A stretch of 64,000 nt of DNA from Adhaeribacter pallidiroseus (GTDB lineage: Bacteria; Bacteroidota; Bacteroidia; Cytophagales; Hymenobacteraceae). A program made the translations under genes and the position numbers. Under the pieces are notes generated by a model, which did no database searches, was not told the origin of the DNA, and saw only the letters and a list, made by a program, of their open reading frames with translations. Shown here piece by piece: positions 1-8,250 of this stretch; position 1 is the stretch's first letter, and each line of letters opens with the position of its first letter. The DNA lies in assembly GCF_003340495.1 (NCBI RefSeq), contig NZ_QASA01000001.1:2790001-2854000 (forward strand), in the 5' to 3' direction.

Positions 1-2413
1 TAGCCGGGTAAGTTTCCGGATCGGCTTCATGCATGATTTCGTACACGGCATCAAAAATATCTTCTACGTTGGGCTTAGAAAAATAATCCCCGTCCGAAGA
101 GTAAGAAGGCCGGTGTTCCTGGGCCGAAATGGCCCTTGGTTGCGCATCCAGCCATTGGTAGGCGCCTTGCTCATCAATTACTTTTTGCATCATAAAAGCA
201 GTACCTCCACCCGGAACATCTTCATCCGCAAAAATAATTTTATTGGTTTTTTTCACCGAATCCAGAATCATACTTGGAATATCGAAGGGCAGTAAAGTCT
301 GCACATCAATCACTTCTACCGAAATATTAAACTCGGCTAACTGTTGCGCAGCTTCCATCACCAACCGGCACATAGAGCCATAAGTAACAACGGTAACGTG
401 CTCCCCAGAACGTAAAATCTCCGGAACTCCTAAGGGAACGGTAATATCCCCAATATTAGTTGGCATTCGTTCTTTTAAACGGTAACCGTTTAAACTTTCA
501 ATAATCAGGGCAGGGTCGTCGGATTTTAATAAGGTATTATAAAAACCAGCGGCTTGGGTCATGTTGCGCGGAACCAATACGTGCATACCACGCAAAGTAC
601 TTAATACCATGCCGATGGGCGAGCCAGAATGCCATACCCCTTCCAGGCGATGACCGCGCGTCCGGATGATAACCGGGGCTTTCTGACCACCCTTGGTGCG
701 GTAATGCAAACAAGCTAAATCGTCGGATAAAGTTTGAATGGCGTAAATCAGATAATCCAAATACTGAATTTCGGCAATTGGTCGTAGTCCCCGAAGAGCA
801 GCTCCTATACCCTGCCCCACTATGGTACATTCCCGGATACCGGTATCGGTTACGCGCAGTTCCCCAAATTTATCTTGTAAACCCGCAAAGGCCTGATTAA
901 CATCCCCAATTTTCCCGACATCTTCGCCAATAGCAAACAAACGGGGGTCGCGGGCTAAAGCGGCCGCAAAGCAAGCCCGTAATACCTCCCGGCCATCGAC
1001 TAAGGGGCTATTCTCATCAAAAATCGGCTTCACTTCTTCAACCAATAAGGGTGATTCTCTGGACTGGCTAATTAAATAAGTATTATAACGCTCCGCATTT
1101 TCGCCAATAACCCGTTCCAGCCAGCCTAATAGTTCCCGTTTACTTATAGATTTTTCGTTTCTAACGTAACGTAAAGCTCTTTTAACGCCTTTTATGGCAT
1201 CATACCGATTAGGTATAGTATTTTTGCGCAGTTCTTCCGCAATGCTAGAGATTTGATTAGCGTGATCATTACCTGTTTCCAAGGCTAACCGCTCTAGCAG
1301 TTGCTGCGCTTCATTGTGGTCGGCTTTTACGCCGCCAATGTAATCATTCCAAGCCGCTAAACGCGCTTGCCGCACGGTTTCCCGACCTTCCGCTTCTAAA
1401 TGGTCCAGCATTTCGGAAGTAGCGTATTCGTTCGCTAGAATCCACTCGCGCATGCATTTTAAGCAATCATGCTCTTCTTCCCAGGTTAAACGTTCTTTAG
1501 ATTTATACCGCTCATGGGAGCCAGAGGTAGAATGCCCCTGCGGCTGGGTCATTTCCTGCACGTGAATTAAAACGGGCACGTGTTGCTCCCGGCACAACTC
1601 TACCGCGTAAGCATACAGATTACATAAAGCTTCGTAGTCCCAACCGTTTACCGTAAATATTTCGTAACCCGGCTCATCCGGGCTTTCCCGTTGGAAACCC
1701 GCTAATACTTTAGATATATTCCCTTTGGTAGTTTGGTATTCGTTAGGTACCGAGATGCCGTAACCATCGTCCCACACCGAAATAAGCATGGGCACTTGCA
1801 AAACGCCGGCGGCATTAAAAGCTTCGAAGAACATGCCCTCCGACGTAGAGGCATTGCCAATGGTGCCAAAGGCTACTTCGTTGCCATTTACCGAGAAGTT
1901 AGTAAACTCCTGAAGATCAGGGTTGAGCCGGTACAATTTAGAAGCGTAAGCCAACCCTAGCAACCGGGGCATTTGCGCCGCCGTGGGCGAGATATCGGCA
2001 CTGGAATTTTTAATTTCCATTAAGTTTTTCCAATTTCCATCTTCATCCAGGGAGCGGGTACTAAAATGGCCGTTCATACAACGACCAGCCGTTGCTGGTT
2101 CTGCTTCAGCATCGGCGTGTGCGTAAAGTTGGGCAAAATACTGTTTTAAGGTTAACTCGCCAACAGCAAACATAAACGTTTGGTCGCGGTAATAACCCGA
2201 ACGAAAATCGCCGTTCCGGAAATACTTTGCCATCGCTAACTGCGCTACTTCTTTGCCATCGCCAAAAATGCCGAATTTAGCTTTGCCCATAAAAACCTCC
2301 TTTCGGCCGGTAAGACTGGCCTGTCGGCTCTCGTAAGCCAGGCGGTAATCACGAAGGATTTCCTCTCTGCCGAGAGCTTGTTTTTGTACGAGTGCCACAG
2401 TTTGCATCATCAT
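1..2413 (-). CDS. Fused 2-oxo acid dehydrogenase E1 (alpha+beta), 3' end cut by window
   Basis: Thiamine-diphosphate E1 component of a branched-chain-type 2-oxo acid dehydrogenase complex, which decarboxylates 2-oxo acids and passes the acyl group to the E2 lipoyl domain. Translation on the minus strand from the ATG triplet at 2405-2413 gives about 804 residues without a stop before the window edge. The first half is E1-alpha: KAKFGIFGDGKE near residue 45, and a ThDP-binding stretch with GNASTSEG and WDDGYGIS near residues 180-210. The second half is E1-beta: AIGEDVGKIGDVNQ, GIGAALRGLRPIAE, and ADEDVPGGG near the end. Separate alpha and beta genes are usual elsewhere; a single fused chain is common in Bacteroidota. 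Three ATG codons lie in tandem at the start, and a promoter sits 32 bases upstream. The exact substrate (branched-chain oxo acids or pyruvate) cannot be read from the sequence. Confidence 0.9.
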   Translation of the reverse strand, partial: MMMQTVALVQKQALGREEILRDYRLAYESRQASLTGRKEVFMGKAKFGIFGDGKEVAQLAMAKYFRNGDFRSGYYRDQTFMFAVGELTLKQYFAQLYAHADAEAEPATAGRCMNGHFSTRSLDEDGNWKNLMEIKNSSADISPTAAQMPRLLGLAYASKLYRLNPDLQEFTNFSVNGNEVAFGTIGNASTSEGMFFEAFNAAGVLQVPMLISVWDDGYGISVPNEYQTTKGNISKVLAGFQRESPDEPGYEIFTVNGWDYEALCNLYAYAVELCREQHVPVLIHVQEMTQPQGHSTSGSHERYKSKERLTWEEEHDCLKCMREWILANEYATSEMLDHLEAEGRETVRQARLAAWNDYIGGVKADHNEAQQLLERLALETGNDHANQISSIAEELRKNTIPNRYDAIKGVKRALRYVRNEKSISKRELLGWLERVIGENAERYNTYLISQSRESPLLVEEVKPIFDENSPLVDGREVLRACFAAALARDPRLFAIGEDVGKIGDVNQAFAGLQDKFGELRVTDTGIRECTIVGQGIGAALRGLRPIAEIQYLDYLIYAIQTLSDDLACLHYRTKGGQKAPVIIRTRGHRLEGVWHSGSPIGMVLSTLRGMHVLVPRNMTQAAGFYNTLLKSDDPALIIESLNGYRLKERMPTNIGDITVPLGVPEILRSGEHVTVVTYGSMCRLVMEAAQQLAEFNISVEVIDVQTLLPFDIPSMILDSVKKTNKIIFADEDVPGGGTAFMMQKVIDEQGAYQWLDAQPRAISAQEHRPSYSSDGDYFSKPNVEDIFDAVYEIMHEADPETYPA

Positions 2414-2444
2414 TTATTTTTAGAGGCAAATTTTAAATAACATC

Positions 2445-2476
2445 CAAAATTACAGAAAATTTACCCGTAATTCAAA
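2445..2476 (-). promoter_or_regulatory. Bacteroidota-type promoter of the E1 gene
   Basis: Read on the minus strand, TTTG (2473-2476) is followed by exactly 20 bases and then TAATTTTG (2445-2452), matching the known Bacteroidota sigma-A consensus TTTG-N19-21-TAnnTTTG. The -7 box ends 32 bases before the first ATG of the E1 gene. This is one of the two clearest promoters in the window. Confidence 0.7.
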
Positions 2477-2553
2477 TGAGTTAACTGGCTCCAAAGCCAG
2501 AAGGTTCTGGTTTGACTCTAAAATGAGTAGTTCTACTTTTTAGGTAATAATGC

Positions 2554-2561
2554 TATATTTG
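2554..2561 (+). promoter_or_regulatory. -7 promoter element upstream of the DUF1573 gene
   Basis: TATATTTG matches the Bacteroidota -7 box TAnnTTTG and ends 43 bases before the DUF1573 ATG. No good TTTG -33 element is seen at the right distance, so only the -7 half is supported. Confidence 0.45.
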
Positions 2562-2604
2562 TGATTATTCTTTTATTTATAAACGGTACTAAAGCGCTAT
2601 AATC

Positions 2605-3390
2605 ATGAAATTGATATACTTACTACTTCTAGGGTTTTGCTTTATATTGATATTACCGTCGGTTCGGGCGCAAGGTATTTTAAAATTTGAGACGGAAACG
2701 CACGATTTTGGTAACCTTCTCGAAGGACAACCAGCGGTTTACGAATTTAAATTTAAAAATACCGGTGATCAACCCGTTATTATCTCTAATGTGCAGCCTT
2801 CCTGCGGCTGCACTACCCCCGACTGGTCCAAAGAACCTATTTCACCGGGTAAAAACGGAATGGTAAAAGCGGTTTATAACAGCGTGGGCCGGCCCGGCGC
2901 CTTTCACAAAAGTATAACCGTAACTAGCAATGCCGCTACCACTACCCAGGCTTTGTTCATTAAAGGCACTGTTTTAGACAAAGCAAGTGTAGCAAAAACG
3001 TATTCTCCCGCGCAAAAAGCAAATTCGCCCCGGTTAACCTTAAATAAAACAAATCATGATTTTGGTAAACTAGAAGTTGGGCAGAAAGCAGTGGCTCACT
3101 TTAAAGTAAAAAATACGGGAAAACAGCCGCTTATCATTCAAGGATTAAAAGCACCTTGTAACTGTATTAATTATAGAATTGCTACAACAAAAATTGCTCC
3201 TGGAAAAGAAGAAAATTTGGAACTAACTTATACCCAGCGGGTGTTAGGAGAACAAATAGAACAAGTAAGTTTCATTTCTAACGATATTGTATCCTCCGAA
3301 GCTTCTTTGGTTTTAAAGGCAAAAGTGGTGGAGAGTTTAAATACAACCAGCATCTTAAAAGAGAACAGCTCCGCTGTTCCGTTTAAATAG
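2605..3390 (+). CDS. Secreted protein with two DUF1573 domains
   Basis: A 261-residue protein of unknown molecular role. A signal peptide is visible at the N-terminus (hydrophobic core LLLLGFCFILILPSV, cleavage near VRA-QG). Two tandem DUF1573 modules of about 100 residues follow, at roughly 25-125 and 142-240. Each begins with a HDFG motif (THDFGNL, NHDFGKL) and contains a cysteine pair (SCGC, then CNC). DUF1573 belongs to the Ig-like ASH/Hydin class of beta-sandwich domains and is very common in exported Bacteroidota proteins. It stands alone with its own -7 box and terminator. Function beyond an exported beta-sandwich protein is not known to me. Confidence 0.85.
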   Translation: MKLIYLLLLGFCFILILPSVRAQGILKFETETHDFGNLLEGQPAVYEFKFKNTGDQPVIISNVQPSCGCTTPDWSKEPISPGKNGMVKAVYNSVGRPGAFHKSITVTSNAATTTQALFIKGTVLDKASVAKTYSPAQKANSPRLTLNKTNHDFGKLEVGQKAVAHFKVKNTGKQPLIIQGLKAPCNCINYRIATTKIAPGKEENLELTYTQRVLGEQIEQVSFISNDIVSSEASLVLKAKVVESLNTTSILKENSSAVPFK

Positions 3391-3417
3391 TTTTTTCATA
3401 GTTTTATTTTGACTAAT

Positions 3418-3446
3418 GGCAGTGATTTTATCACTGCCTTTTTTAT
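3418..3446 (+). terminator. Rho-independent terminator after the DUF1573 gene
   Basis: Perfect 9-bp stem GGCAGTGAT (3418-3426) and ATCACTGCC (3430-3438), a 3-base loop, then a run of six T residues. It lies 28 bases after the stop codon. Confidence 0.85.
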
Positions 3447-3572
3447 TTAACACTGTCGAGGTTCGTAAAACAGTAAACGGGTACTTAAATTTAAAAAAAG
3501 AACCAATTAGCGTTTTAGGAGCTTAATTAATTAAACTGTAAACGAGTTATACGCTTCCCCGTTAAGTTTTAT

Positions 3573-3580
3573 TAACTTTG
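3573..3580 (+). promoter_or_regulatory. -7 promoter element upstream of ald
   Basis: TAACTTTG is a full match to TAnnTTTG, 50 bases before the ald start codon. No convincing -33 partner. Confidence 0.45.
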
Positions 3581-3630
3581 GAACTGTATTTGAGTACTAT
3601 CCTGATTGTTAAAATCTACCTACTGAAACC

Positions 3631-4755
3631 ATGATAATAGGCGTTCCGAAAGAAATTAAAAATAACGAAAACCGGGTGGCTCTTACACCAGCCGGCGTTG
3701 CTGAGTTAAAAAAATACCAACATACTATTTACGTACAAAGTACCGCAGGCAGTGGTAGTGGTTTCACCGATGGCGAATACGAGAAAGCCGGCGCGCAGAT
3801 ATTGGCTTCTATCGAAGAAGTTTACGCTATTGCCGATATGATTATTAAGGTAAAAGAGCCTATTACCCGGGAATATAATTTAATTAAGGAAGGACAATTA
3901 ATTTTCACTTATTTTCACTTTGCTTCCTCCGAAGAATTAACCCACGCCATGATTGCCCGAAAGGCTATTTGTTTGGCTTACGAAACGGTAGAACGCAAAG
4001 ATCGCTCCTTACCTTTATTAATTCCGATGAGTGAAGTAGCCGGCAGAATGGCCCCCCAGGAAGGTGCTAAATATTTAGAAAAACCTTTAAAAGGCCGGGG
4101 TATTTTACTAGGAGGCGTACCCGGCGTAAAGCCGGCTCATGTGTTAGTATTGGGTGGTGGTGTAGTAGGTACGCAGGCAGCAAAGATTGCCGCTGGTTTG
4201 GGAGCCCAGGTAACCATTATGGATATTAACCTGACCCGTTTACGCGAGCTTTCCGATTTTATGCCGGCCAACGTGATTACCCAATACTCGAATGAATATA
4301 ACATTCGCGAAGCCATTAAAACGGCCGATTTAATTATTGGCGCAGTATTAATTCCGGGCGCTAAAGCGCCGCATTTAATTACCCGCGATATGTTAAAGGA
4401 AATGAAACCGGGCACCGTACTCGTGGACGTAGCCGTGGACCAAGGTGGTTGCATTGAAACCTGCCAGCCCACTACCCACGAAAATCCCACTTATATTATT
4501 GATGATGTGGTGCATTACTGTGTGGCGAACATGCCGGGAGCCGTGCCTTATACTTCAACCCTGGCGTTAACCAATGCTACCTTGCCTTACGCCGTGCAAT
4601 TAGCGAATAAAGGCTGGCAAAAAGCCTGCGCCGATAACGAAGAATTGCGATTAGGTTTAAATGTAGTTAACGGCAAAGTAGTTTATAAAGGAGTAGCTGA
4701 TGCCTGGAATTTAAAATTAACCAACCCGACCGCTATTCTGGAATTAGTGCATTAA
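3631..4755 (+). CDS. ald: Alanine dehydrogenase
   Basis: NAD-dependent oxidative deamination of L-alanine to pyruvate and ammonium, reversible, in the cytoplasm. The 374-residue length is normal for the family. The N-terminus MIIGVPKEIK and the residues known to matter are all present: Arg15 (NENRVAL), Lys75 (KVKEP), His96 (YFHFAS) and Asp270 (DVAVDQGG). The nucleotide-binding glycine motif GGGVVG is at 175-180. The family signature near ADMIIKVKEP and the MPGAVP segment near residue 300 are also typical. It is monocistronic: own -7 box upstream and a strong hairpin terminator directly downstream. Nothing is unusual. Confidence 0.97.
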   Translation: MIIGVPKEIKNNENRVALTPAGVAELKKYQHTIYVQSTAGSGSGFTDGEYEKAGAQILASIEEVYAIADMIIKVKEPITREYNLIKEGQLIFTYFHFASSEELTHAMIARKAICLAYETVERKDRSLPLLIPMSEVAGRMAPQEGAKYLEKPLKGRGILLGGVPGVKPAHVLVLGGGVVGTQAAKIAAGLGAQVTIMDINLTRLRELSDFMPANVITQYSNEYNIREAIKTADLIIGAVLIPGAKAPHLITRDMLKEMKPGTVLVDVAVDQGGCIETCQPTTHENPTYIIDDVVHYCVANMPGAVPYTSTLALTNATLPYAVQLANKGWQKACADNEELRLGLNVVNGKVVYKGVADAWNLKLTNPTAILELVH

Positions 4756-4780
4756 AATTTTTAAATTTTATTTATTGCGA

Positions 4781-4816
4781 AAGCCTTTCCAGCTCCGTTG
4801 GAAAGGCTTTATTTTG
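4781..4816 (+). terminator. Rho-independent terminator of ald
   Basis: Perfect 11-bp stem AAGCCTTTCCA (4781-4791) and TGGAAAGGCTT (4799-4809), 7-base loop, followed by a T-rich run. It sits between ald and the next gene, so the two are separate transcription units unless readthrough occurs. Confidence 0.85.
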
Positions 4817-4834
4817 CACGCTAGTTTACTTTAA

Positions 4835-6745
4835 ATGTTCGATCTTTTTTTAAAAATACTATTCAAACGGCTTGCCTTGTTGCTGATTATGTATCAGTTG
4901 CTGCGGTTGGCTTTTTTGCTGGCTAATTTACCCACCTTCAACCAAATACCTAATGAGGAATTGTTACTGGCCTTTTACCACGGCCTACGCTTCGATTTCT
5001 CCGCCATTTTGCTGATTAATATTCCTTTTATTTTCTTTTCGCTTGCTCCGGCCAGTATTCTTCATCAGGACAAATACCAACGATTTTTAAAAATTTTATA
5101 CTTCGCGGTGAATGTACCGTTCATTTTATTAAACTTAGTGGATACCGAATATTTCAAGTTTATTGGTCGGCGTTCTACCAACGAAGTAACCACTATTACG
5201 CAGGATATCGTGGCGCAGGCGGGTCAGTTAATGCAACATTACTGGTATCTCTGGCTCATTTTAATAATCTTAATATTTGCCTTATACACGCTTTACCCCA
5301 CTAAATTTCCGTACCAGCCGCAGCGTGGCCGTCGTAAATTCTGGCAAGTGGTAGTATTGGCATTGGCCACGGTTATTTTAATCCGGGGAGGCATTCAGTA
5401 CAAGCCGATTCGGGTGAGCAGCGCTTTTAACTACGAACCGCCGGTAATTGGCAACCTGGTCCTGAATAGTACTTTTACTTTTATGCGCAGCCTGAATAAA
5501 AGAACCATCGATCGGGCCCGCTATTTTAAATCCCGGCAAGAACTGCTGCAAACCATACACTTTGATCCGCTAAAATCAACTAAAGCAGATAGCTTACCGG
5601 TGCGGGACAATGTAGTAATCATTATTCTGGAAAGTTTTGGTTCGGAGTACACGGGGGTGGAGAATCAGGGTAAAGGATATACGCCTTTTTTTGATTCGCT
5701 GGCCACACAAGGATTGTTTTTCCGGAACAATTACGCGAATGGCCGCCGTTCTATCGAAGCTTTGCCTTCTATTCTGTCGGGTTTGCCATCGCTGATGGAT
5801 AATCCTTTTATGGCATCGGCTTACCAAGGCAATGAAATTTACGGTATTGGCACTGTATTGCAGACTCAAGGTTACTATACGTCTTTTTATCACGGCGGCG
5901 CTAATGGTACCATGAGTTTTAATGCCTTTGCCAAGCTGGCCGGTTTTGCGCATTACTACGGGTTAGATGAATATCCAGCCAATCGATTAGAAGCGGATTT
6001 TGACGGTAATTGGGGCATTTTTGATGAACCTTATTTACAATACGTCGCTCAACAATTAACCCAACAGCCGCAACCCTTTCTCACCGGGGTATTTACCTTA
6101 AGCGCGCACCATCCGTACACGCTGCCGGCTAAATACCGAAGTACTTTTCCGAAAGGCCCCTTAAAAATTCACAAAACCATTGCTTATACTGATTTTGCAC
6201 TGAAACAATTTTTTAAAAAAATTGCGCAAGAACCTTGGTACTCAAACACCTTATTTGTACTTACCGCCGACCATACGCAACAAGTTTACCGCAAAGATTA
6301 TAAAAACCGTTTAGGCTATCATAAAGTACCACTGCTGTTTTTTAAACCGGGTAAGCCGTTAGGGAACATTCATAATAATAAAGTTACCCAGCACGCCGAT
6401 ATAATGCCCACTCTGGTGGATTATTTAAAAATACCCACCAATAAATTATTACCCTTTGGCCGGTCTGTTTTAAATGCGGATAACAAAGGACAAGCTTTAA
6501 TTTACAGCGACGGCATTTACACCTTGGTGCGCCCGGATTATATTACTGAGCTTCACCCAAATGGTAAAACTCAATTGCTCCGTTACAAATTACACGGGTA
6601 TCGTAAATTGAAAAATGAGCCTGAAATTATTAAAAAACAATATTCCCGTGAACTGGAGGCGTATGTGCAATATTTCCGGAATGCGATGCTGGATAATAAT
6701 CTTTATTTCTGGCTCCATCCGGGTAAACCAGCCATTGCTCCGTAG
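4835..6745 (+). CDS. LTA synthase family membrane sulfatase-fold protein
   Basis: A 636-residue inner-membrane protein with about five hydrophobic segments in residues 1-190 and a C-terminal alkaline-phosphatase/sulfatase domain (about 255-560) expected outside the membrane. Sulfatase-fold motifs are visible: the first metal site in VIIILESFGSEY, a nucleophile segment NGRRSIEALPS with Ser in the place used by Thr in classical LtaS, HHPYTLPAKY, and the late metal site LTADHTQQ. The family transfers phospho-alcohol groups such as phosphoglycerol or phosphoethanolamine onto glycans or lipids. A Gram-negative organism makes no true lipoteichoic acid, so the acceptor is unknown. It stands alone between two hairpin terminators. 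Confidence 0.88.
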   Translation: MFDLFLKILFKRLALLLIMYQLLRLAFLLANLPTFNQIPNEELLLAFYHGLRFDFSAILLINIPFIFFSLAPASILHQDKYQRFLKILYFAVNVPFILLNLVDTEYFKFIGRRSTNEVTTITQDIVAQAGQLMQHYWYLWLILIILIFALYTLYPTKFPYQPQRGRRKFWQVVVLALATVILIRGGIQYKPIRVSSAFNYEPPVIGNLVLNSTFTFMRSLNKRTIDRARYFKSRQELLQTIHFDPLKSTKADSLPVRDNVVIIILESFGSEYTGVENQGKGYTPFFDSLATQGLFFRNNYANGRRSIEALPSILSGLPSLMDNPFMASAYQGNEIYGIGTVLQTQGYYTSFYHGGANGTMSFNAFAKLAGFAHYYGLDEYPANRLEADFDGNWGIFDEPYLQYVAQQLTQQPQPFLTGVFTLSAHHPYTLPAKYRSTFPKGPLKIHKTIAYTDFALKQFFKKIAQEPWYSNTLFVLTADHTQQVYRKDYKNRLGYHKVPLLFFKPGKPLGNIHNNKVTQHADIMPTLVDYLKIPTNKLLPFGRSVLNADNKGQALIYSDGIYTLVRPDYITELHPNGKTQLLRYKLHGYRKLKNEPEIIKKQYSRELEAYVQYFRNAMLDNNLYFWLHPGKPAIAP

Positions 6746-6804
6746 GAGGTGTAAAGTTAGCAGCTTGGAAAGTTAAATTTATACTGGAGAAAGGTGCTTG
6801 TTGC

Positions 6805-6837
6805 GAGAAGTTCTCCTGCTTAACTTCTCTTATTTTT
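6805..6837 (+). terminator. Terminator after the LTA-synthase-like gene
   Basis: 8-bp stem GAGAAGTT (6805-6812) and AACTTCTC (6822-6829) with a 9-base loop, then TTATTTTT. It also lies just past the stop of the convergent gene at 6842. Confidence 0.65.
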
Positions 6838-6841
6838 AAAA

Positions 6842-7291
6842 TTATAATTGCGGGTATTTGGGAATGTCGGTTAACGGAATGGTAGTTAAATTTGCAAAAT
6901 CTACCTGCCAGCAAAAGTGTTCCAAACCGTTGGTAAGCACAACAAACGGAGCTTTAATTTTCTGGTTATAAGTGGTTGCTTGCTGCACCGTGTCGGCCGA
7001 AATTTTCACGGAAGATGCCTTACATTCCACGAGGAGCTGCACTTTCCCAGCAGTGTTATACACGCAAATATCGGTGCGCTTCGCCAAAGTATTATACGTG
7101 GTACCGCGTTCCGGGGCAATCAAACCTTTCGGATAGTGTAAATGCTGAATGAGGTAATTAAGGAAATGCTGCCTTACCCATTCTTCGGGAGTTAACACGA
7201 GGTATTTTTTCCGGATAGCATCAAAAATCCAGGTTTTGCCTTCCGTTTTTTTAATTTTATAGCCAAAAGCCGGTAAGTTCAACGCCTCCAT
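6842..7291 (-). CDS. HsdR-N-like (PD-(D/E)XK fold) protein
   Basis: About 149 residues resembling the N-terminal domain of type I restriction R subunits (HSDR_N family), found as a stand-alone protein in many Bacteroidota. The nuclease-fold residues are visible: RTDICVY (the Asp), then LLVECKAS (the E-x-K pair) about 13 residues later. VVLTNGLEHFCWQVD is also characteristic of the family. I place the start at the ATG at 7291 (MEALNLPAFGYK), because this matches how relatives begin; an ATG seven codons upstream (7312) is also possible. No HsdM, HsdS or full-length HsdR gene is nearby, so there is no restriction system here. Its biological role is unknown. Confidence 0.82.
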   Translation of the reverse strand: MEALNLPAFGYKIKKTEGKTWIFDAIRKKYLVLTPEEWVRQHFLNYLIQHLHYPKGLIAPERGTTYNTLAKRTDICVYNTAGKVQLLVECKASSVKISADTVQQATTYNQKIKAPFVVLTNGLEHFCWQVDFANLTTIPLTDIPKYPQL

Positions 7292-7312
7292 TATTCCTTT
7301 ACCATTTTCCAT

Positions 7313-7470
7313 TTACCAATTCCAAGCCACCAATCTACCACTTCCACAATAATCTTCCAACCTATTAATTTTCAACTTTCCAACTTTCTAACCTTCCAAC
7401 TTTTAAACTTCACAACCTTTTAACTTCTCAACGAGAATAACCTGTAACTTGCAACCTGCAACCTGCAACT
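7313..7470. repeat. Degenerate short tandem-like CCAAC/TTGG tract
   Basis: About 160 bases between the HsdR-N-like gene and AMP nucleosidase consist of loose repeats of a 9-11 base unit close to CTTCCAACTTT on the plus strand, passing into AACCTGCAACCTGCAACT next to the amn start codon. Strand composition is strongly skewed: the plus strand is almost all C, T and A with very few G. No open frame or hairpin is seen in it. Confidence 0.7.
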
Positions 7471-7476
7471 AAACAT

Positions 7477-8250
7477 ATGAAATCGAAAGAAGACATTGTG
7501 CGCAACTGGCTCCCACGCTACACCGGGATGGCGCTCGACGAATTTGGCGAATATATTCTTTTAACCAACTTTATTAATTACGTATCCATGTTCTCGGAGC
7601 GGTTTAACTGCGAAATCCGGGGCATGAATAAACCCATGCAAACGGCTACCGCGCACAACATCACCATTATTAACTTCGGAATGGGCAGTCCCATGGCTGC
7701 CACTGTGATGGATTTATTATCGGCGGTTAAACCCAAAGCAGCTTTGTTTTTAGGTAAATGCGGCGGCATAAAAGAAAAAGTAAAACTAGGCGATTTAATT
7801 TTACCAATTGCCGCTATCCGCGGTGAAGGTACCTCGGATGATTATTTACCGCCCGAAATTCCGGCCCTTCCCTCTTTTCGCTTGCAACGTTCGGTATCCT
7901 CGATGATTAAAAAGCACGAAATGGATTACTGGACCGGCACGGTGTATACCACCAACCGCCGGGTATGGGAACACGACGAAGACTTTAAAGAATACCTGCG
8001 TTCGGTGCGCGTCATGGGCATTGACATGGAAACGGCCACTATTTTTGTGGTTGGCTTTATGAATGATATTCCGCATGGGGCCCTCTTGCTGGTGTCGGAT
8101 AATCCCATGACTCCCGAAGGTGTGAAAACGGCGGAAAGCGATTTAAAAGTAACGACTAATTTTGTGGAAAAACACTTAAGCATCGGCATCGATGCCATGA
8201 TCGAACTGCGCGACTCGGGCGAATCCGTGAAACATTTGCGTTATGAATAA
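7477..8250 (+). CDS. amn: AMP nucleosidase (short form)
   Basis: Hydrolyses AMP to adenine and ribose 5-phosphate, or a closely related nucleoside phosphorylase-fold reaction. The 257-residue protein is the short form found in Bacteroidota and lacks the N-terminal regulatory domain of the Escherichia coli enzyme. Phosphorylase-fold motifs are visible: INFGMGSPMAATVM, FLGKCGGIKE, the GEGTSDDY stretch, the substrate-binding GIDMETATIF near residue 183, and the late LLLVSDNP. The next gene overlaps it by 8 bases (ATG at 8243), so translation of the two is probably coupled. The start codon lies directly after the low-complexity tract at 7313-7470. Confidence 0.9.
   Translation: MKSKEDIVRNWLPRYTGMALDEFGEYILLTNFINYVSMFSERFNCEIRGMNKPMQTATAHNITIINFGMGSPMAATVMDLLSAVKPKAALFLGKCGGIKEKVKLGDLILPIAAIRGEGTSDDYLPPEIPALPSFRLQRSVSSMIKKHEMDYWTGTVYTTNRRVWEHDEDFKEYLRSVRVMGIDMETATIFVVGFMNDIPHGALLLVSDNPMTPEGVKTAESDLKVTTNFVEKHLSIGIDAMIELRDSGESVKHLRYE

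Noticed and set aside
6842-7291. Type I restriction-modification system
   Set aside because: Only an HsdR-N-like domain is present; no methylase, specificity or helicase genes are nearby.
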